Positions 60,297-64,000 of a stretch of 64,000 bases of DNA are shown here, one piece after another (position 1 is the first letter of the stretch; every line of letters begins with the position of its first letter). The stretch lies in contig NC_134515.1 in NCBI RefSeq assembly GCF_027942865.1, positions 4,125,339-4,189,338 on the forward strand, written 5' to 3'. The stretch comes from Odontesthes bonariensis. Its lineage: Eukaryota; Chordata; Actinopteri; Atheriniformes; Atherinopsidae. The translations under genes were made by a program, and so were the position numbers. The notes below the pieces were generated by a model. The model did no database searches and was not told the origin of the DNA. It saw nothing but the letters and a program-made list of their open reading frames with translations.

Positions 60297-63200
60297 ATGG
60301 CTTCATCGGATGACGGCATGCAGGAGATGAACGAGGTGGTTATCGTCACCATCCCAGAATCTGTGGGCGATGACCTCCCGTCCGTGGTGGAGGAGGACAA
60401 AGCCGTGCTGGTGACCGCGGAGCTGACGTCTCAGGCTGAGTAAGCTGTGTGCACCACACACACACACTTAGACTACATTTACACTGTCAGTTAAATGTTA
60501 CCCAATTCCGATTTTTTTTTTGCTCTCATGTGACATAGATCGGACCATGTAAATAGGACAAGGACGCATGCTTTCGGATATTTTGAGATCGGATACAGGC
60601 CTCCTTCATATGTGGAAATTTATCAGATACGAATCGGATATGTGACAATGCGACCGCCGTGTAAACAGGCAGATCGGATATTTTTACACATTGCGTTCCA
60701 CGCGTCATTAAATATGCGAGAATCTGGGATCGGTCTCGCACCCAGACACTCCTCTGAACAGCTGAGGAGGCAATAATTGCAGCGTGTGCACAGGATGCAA
60801 TAATGGCCCTTTTCCTCCTTCTCTGCCTTAAAATCCTGCCAATGTTGGGCGAACTTCTCATGTACCGCAACACTAGCATCACACCTATGTCAACGTCGTC
60901 CATTAGCCTCAGCAGTAGAGTTTGGTGAACACTTAAGTAGGCATGCGCGATGTTTCAGGTCATAGGCAAGTGTAATCGCGTGAATCAGATATGAGTCACA
61001 TTATTAAAGTACGTGTAACCACACGTAAAAAAACAATCGGATTTAGCCCAAAAAAAATCAGATCTGGGCATCAAGACTTTCAGTGTAAATGAAGCCTTAG
61101 ACTTTGTGGTCATCAGCAAAGACAAATTTAGGGGGTTTTCCTCACATTTAAAATGACAAAAAGAAAAACAGAGGAAAGTCTGTATGTTTTTCATTAAAAA
61201 CTTTTATCCGAAGAAATGCAAAGAGACGATAAAAGAACGTAACCAAATTACCACAAAGACACCTGATTGCAAAGACCATAAAGAGACTAACTGCAAGGAC
61301 ATGCAAACCAAGAGCAAAGATCAACAACTGAATATGCAGAATGTTTATAAGAGATGCTAAAGATATAAATAGGGATTCAAAATGGCCGTTACTAAGGTTA
61401 TTTTTAGTTATTTTCTAAAGATGTTTGGCTGGACATGTATGAACATAAAGCAGTAAGACAGCCTAAAACAGAGCTGCTTCTTCATCACTGTAGCTTTATG
61501 ATCAGAATATTAAAGTAGTGTTTGATCTTATCCTCCCAGCGCTTATATATTCTGTACCTGGATTAAAACGTTTGAACTCACCAATATCGCTGAGTCAATG
61601 GGAGCCGACGGCTTTTTTCCCTGTAAGTAGACAGAAAAGAGACAGAAAACTAGAGTAAACTTGGCTTTAACAGAAACAATGAGAATAGTTTTTAAAGATT
61701 TTCACATTTTTCTGACTAAAAACACATTTTTTACATGCAAATGAGAGGCGCAAACGCAGAAGAAACAGTTTATTTAGCAAAACATCCGTCTTCTGAGAGG
61801 AATAAACGTAGGGGCTGCATTTAGAGGTAAAAATGGCGGATAGTTTTCAAGATTATCTTCTAGAGAAAATGTCACTGCACAGTGAAGTGTGGTGGTGTCG
61901 ATGGCGTGTTTTATCTGACGGCGTGCACCTCACCGGTAACGGATGTCGTCAGAGGTGGGTAGAGTAGCCAAAAATTGTACTCAAGTAAAAGTAAAAAGTA
62001 GTCATCCAAATAATTACTTGAGTAAGAGTAAAAAAGTGCTCGGTGAAAAAACTACTCAAGTACTGAGTAACTGTTGAGTAACGTCTGATTTATTTGTTAA
62101 CACAAGCATTCAATCAGACAGACAAAAATACTAAATAATCATCTTTAGGCCAATTAGAGGTCATCCAATTGATAAAATAAATTAAAATTGATTAATTAAT
62201 TACAATATAGCTTAATTTTAAATAATCCAGGTAAATTCAAGAACTTCAATAAAAAATAAAAGAGCCTTAGGAAATGTTTAAAACATATGTAACCCATATG
62301 TAACCTAAAAAACAAACATTCACCTATCCATGGGGGAAAAAACGAGTTTAGGAAACTTAGCGCTACATGTTTCCTCAGGTTAGATGTTGAGTTTCTGCTG
62401 AAATGTGCGTTTGTTTTGGTTGACACAGAAGACACATAATGTAGCTGCTGTTTCTCACTCTTTGTAAGGTAAACATGCTTTCAGTATGAGGCCTCGTCTG
62501 CGTCTTCATTTCCCACCGTTGGTTCTGACATTTTTCATCTGTTTCTTTCTTTGTTTGCTACGACTGCTAATGCTAAAGCTAACCCGTCCCGCCGCTGAGA
62601 TCGAGTACGGTCACGTGACCAGACTGCACGGCTGCGTCTGATTGGTGGAACACAGTCAGGTGGTAGAGCCTTTGGTGGAAGTCTCTCTCTCTGTCAGAAT
62701 AAAACATTAAAATGAGGCGTACGCGGGGGGATAAAAATAATGAGGCGTAGAATACCAAAGAGGTAAGAAGAAAAGTAACCAGCTCATTGTAGCCTAATGT
62801 AGCGGAGTAAGAGGACAGTTTCTGCTGCACACATCTACTCAAGTAAAAGTAAAAAGTATAGAGATTTACAACTACTCCTAGAAGTATAATGTTTTCAAAA
62901 ACTTACTCAAGTAAATGTAAGTCGTTACTACCCACCTCTGTGTGTCGTACACAGCAAGTGTGTACGAATGTGTGAGAACTTTTCCTCCCCTTCATTGGCC
63001 GAAGGCCCCCAGGAAACTGTTTGGAGCCGCCCGGGGAGGCCCGGTTTTCTAACCTGAAACCTTGTGGCTTTTCCAGGGAGGATGTTCTCACCGTGGCTCC
63101 AGTGGAAGCCGAAGCTGAGGCCATCGGAGCAGATTCTTTGTCAAAGGAAGAGGCGGTTATCGGTAATAAAACGAGTCCTATTTCTGTTTCTGTGTGACAT

Positions 63201-63605
63201 GTTGTTGGTAAATAATGAAAAACTGTGGTAAGATTCTTCTCTTCTTGCACTGTAATGGTGTTTTTAGATCATTTTCCTGTGTTCTATGCAGTGAAGTTAT
63301 CTGAGGAGGTGGATGTAGAGGCCGACATCTTCTACCCGATCACATGTGGAGATGCCAAAGCCACTTTGGTCTGGAAGAAGTTCGTCTGCCCCGGCATCAA
63401 CGTGAAATGTGTCCAGGTGTGCGTTTGGTTGTGTGGAGTCCCGGTTTCTCTGCACGCTGAAAGATGGCGTTGGTGATAAACTTTCTCTGCTCTTTGTTCA
63501 GTTCAGCGAGCAGCTCATCAGCCCCAAGGAGTTCGTGTGTTTGGCTGGAAAATCCACCTTAAAGGACTGGAAACGAGCCATCCGCCTCAATGGCACCATG
63601 CTCAG
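60297..63605 (+). CDS. Glucocorticoid modulatory element-binding protein (SAND domain), 5' part
   Basis: Nuclear DNA-binding factor that tunes glucocorticoid receptor-driven transcription. Exons: 60283-60439 (ATG at 60297), 63077-63162, 63292-63416, 63502-63605, the last ending in a donor (CTCAG|gtcagg). The gene therefore continues off the right edge. Phases join. It starts MASSDDGMQEMNEVVIVTIPE, followed by an acidic/hydrophobic region, then the SAND domain: FYPITCGDAKATLVWKKFV, CPGINVKCVQ, ISPKEFVCLAGKS, LKDWKRAIRLNGTMLR. The KDWK core that contacts DNA is present. The N-terminus looks like GMEB2, while FSEQLISP and RAIRL look like GMEB1, so the paralogue is left open. About 152 residues are visible of some 530-570 in mammals. 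Confidence 0.9.
60468..61101. mobile_element. Probable MITE in the first GMEB coding intron
   Basis: Left cttagactacatttacactg and right cagtgtaaatgaagccttag are approximate inverted repeats. The interior has several inverted atcggat motifs. No transposase. No TSD could be fixed. Confidence 0.55.
61102..61949 (+). other. GMEB intron, unannotated
   Basis: Unique sequence; nothing recognised. Confidence 0.45.
61950..62940 (+). mobile_element. Family E hAT-like element, copy 2
   Basis: Ends cagaggtgggtagagtagcc and tactacccacctctg, flanked by gatgtcgt (61942-61949) and tgtgtcgt (62941-62948), an 8-bp duplication with the last six bases intact. It is the reverse complement of copy 1 at 28083-29096. 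No transposase. GMEB intron. Confidence 0.85.
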
Positions 63606-63648
63606 GTCAGGGTTCAGGTTCAGACGCACGCCGCCTGTTACGGGCTCC

Positions 63649-63720
63649 TTAAAGGGACAGTTCGCCTCTTTTGACATGAAGCTGTATGACATCCCATATT
63701 AGCAACATCATTTATGAACA
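63649..63720. mobile_element. Family B palindromic TTAA element, copy 6 (left end only)
   Basis: TTAA-agggacagttcgcctc up to catttatgaaca, then the similarity stops. It lies in the GMEB intron right after exon 63502-63605. Confidence 0.75.
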
Positions 63721-63724
63721 TTGA

Positions 63725-64000
63725 CTTAACCCTTGTGCGGTCTTAACATTGTGTTTACTCCCTTTGTCCTATGGGTCAAAAATGACCCGCCCTACCAAAA
63801 CCCCAAAATAAAGCAACTTAATTGAATTTTAAATCCAAAATTCAATTCAATTAATTTTTATTGATATAGAAAAATTTTGTATGATGAGACCACCTGTTAT
63901 TTATCTATTCAACTCAATTCAATACATTTTTATCTTATATTTTTTGTTACACAATACAAAAAGATAATCAACAGTTTTCAGGATTACACTTTTTTTTTTT
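63725..64000. mobile_element. Start of a second TTAA-type element and A/T-rich LINE tail
   Basis: ttaacccttgtgcggtctta begins with TTAA-CCCTT, as piggyBac-like elements do, and holds gggtcaaaaatgaccc, an inverted motif. From about 63835 an aattcaattcaatt tail of LINE type follows. The window ends before any right border. Confidence 0.35.

Overview
This is a 64 kb piece of a teleost (ray-finned fish) nuclear genome. Small exons with GT-AG introns spell vertebrate proteins, and the introns are filled with fish-type DNA transposons, LINE 3' ends and satellites. The species cannot be told from the sequence alone.

Five protein-coding genes are supported. (1) The 3' two thirds of a procollagen-lysine 5-dioxygenase, closest to PLOD1/LH1, lies on the + strand from 1430 to 18199; its first exons are off the left edge. 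(2) A complete TPX2 spindle assembly factor lies on the - strand, 33350 down to 22108, in 16 coding exons that join in one frame to 691 codons plus stop. The two genes converge tail to tail. (3) A complete RhoA-type small GTPase lies on the + strand, 42516 to 46110, in 4 coding exons giving 193 residues. (4) A complete 293-residue Nudix hydrolase with a DUF4743-type N-terminus (plant Nudix 20/24-like family) lies on the - strand, 57945 down to 51154, in 7 coding exons, with a perfect NRF1-type site upstream of its start. (5) The 5' part of a glucocorticoid modulatory element-binding protein (GMEB1/2, SAND domain) lies on the + strand from 60297 and runs off the right edge.

The most interesting coding signal is in PLOD1. 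Two consecutive exons (13817-13942 and 14141-14266) have the same length (126 bp) and phase. Both encode the catalytic segment carrying the iron-binding His-x-Asp, at 29 of 42 identical residues. They look like a mutually exclusive exon pair that would exchange the heart of the dioxygenase active site. The last PLOD1 intron also ends in a short VNTR that repeats a branch-point-like motif directly before the splice acceptor.

The rest is repeat-rich. There are five copies of an inverted-repeat element beginning GGCTGTGTTCGAAACC, two of which contain 1.2-1.3 kb arrays of a heptamer that matches the element's own end. There are six copies of a palindromic TTAA-flanked (piggyBac-like) element. Several hAT-like elements carry target-site duplications, two short ones keep an intact BED zinc-finger reading frame, and some insertions are nested and give a relative order. 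LINE 3' ends, two minisatellites, long hairpins, and an inverted duplication flanking the last RhoA exon complete the picture. No rRNA, canonical tRNA or CRISPR array was seen.
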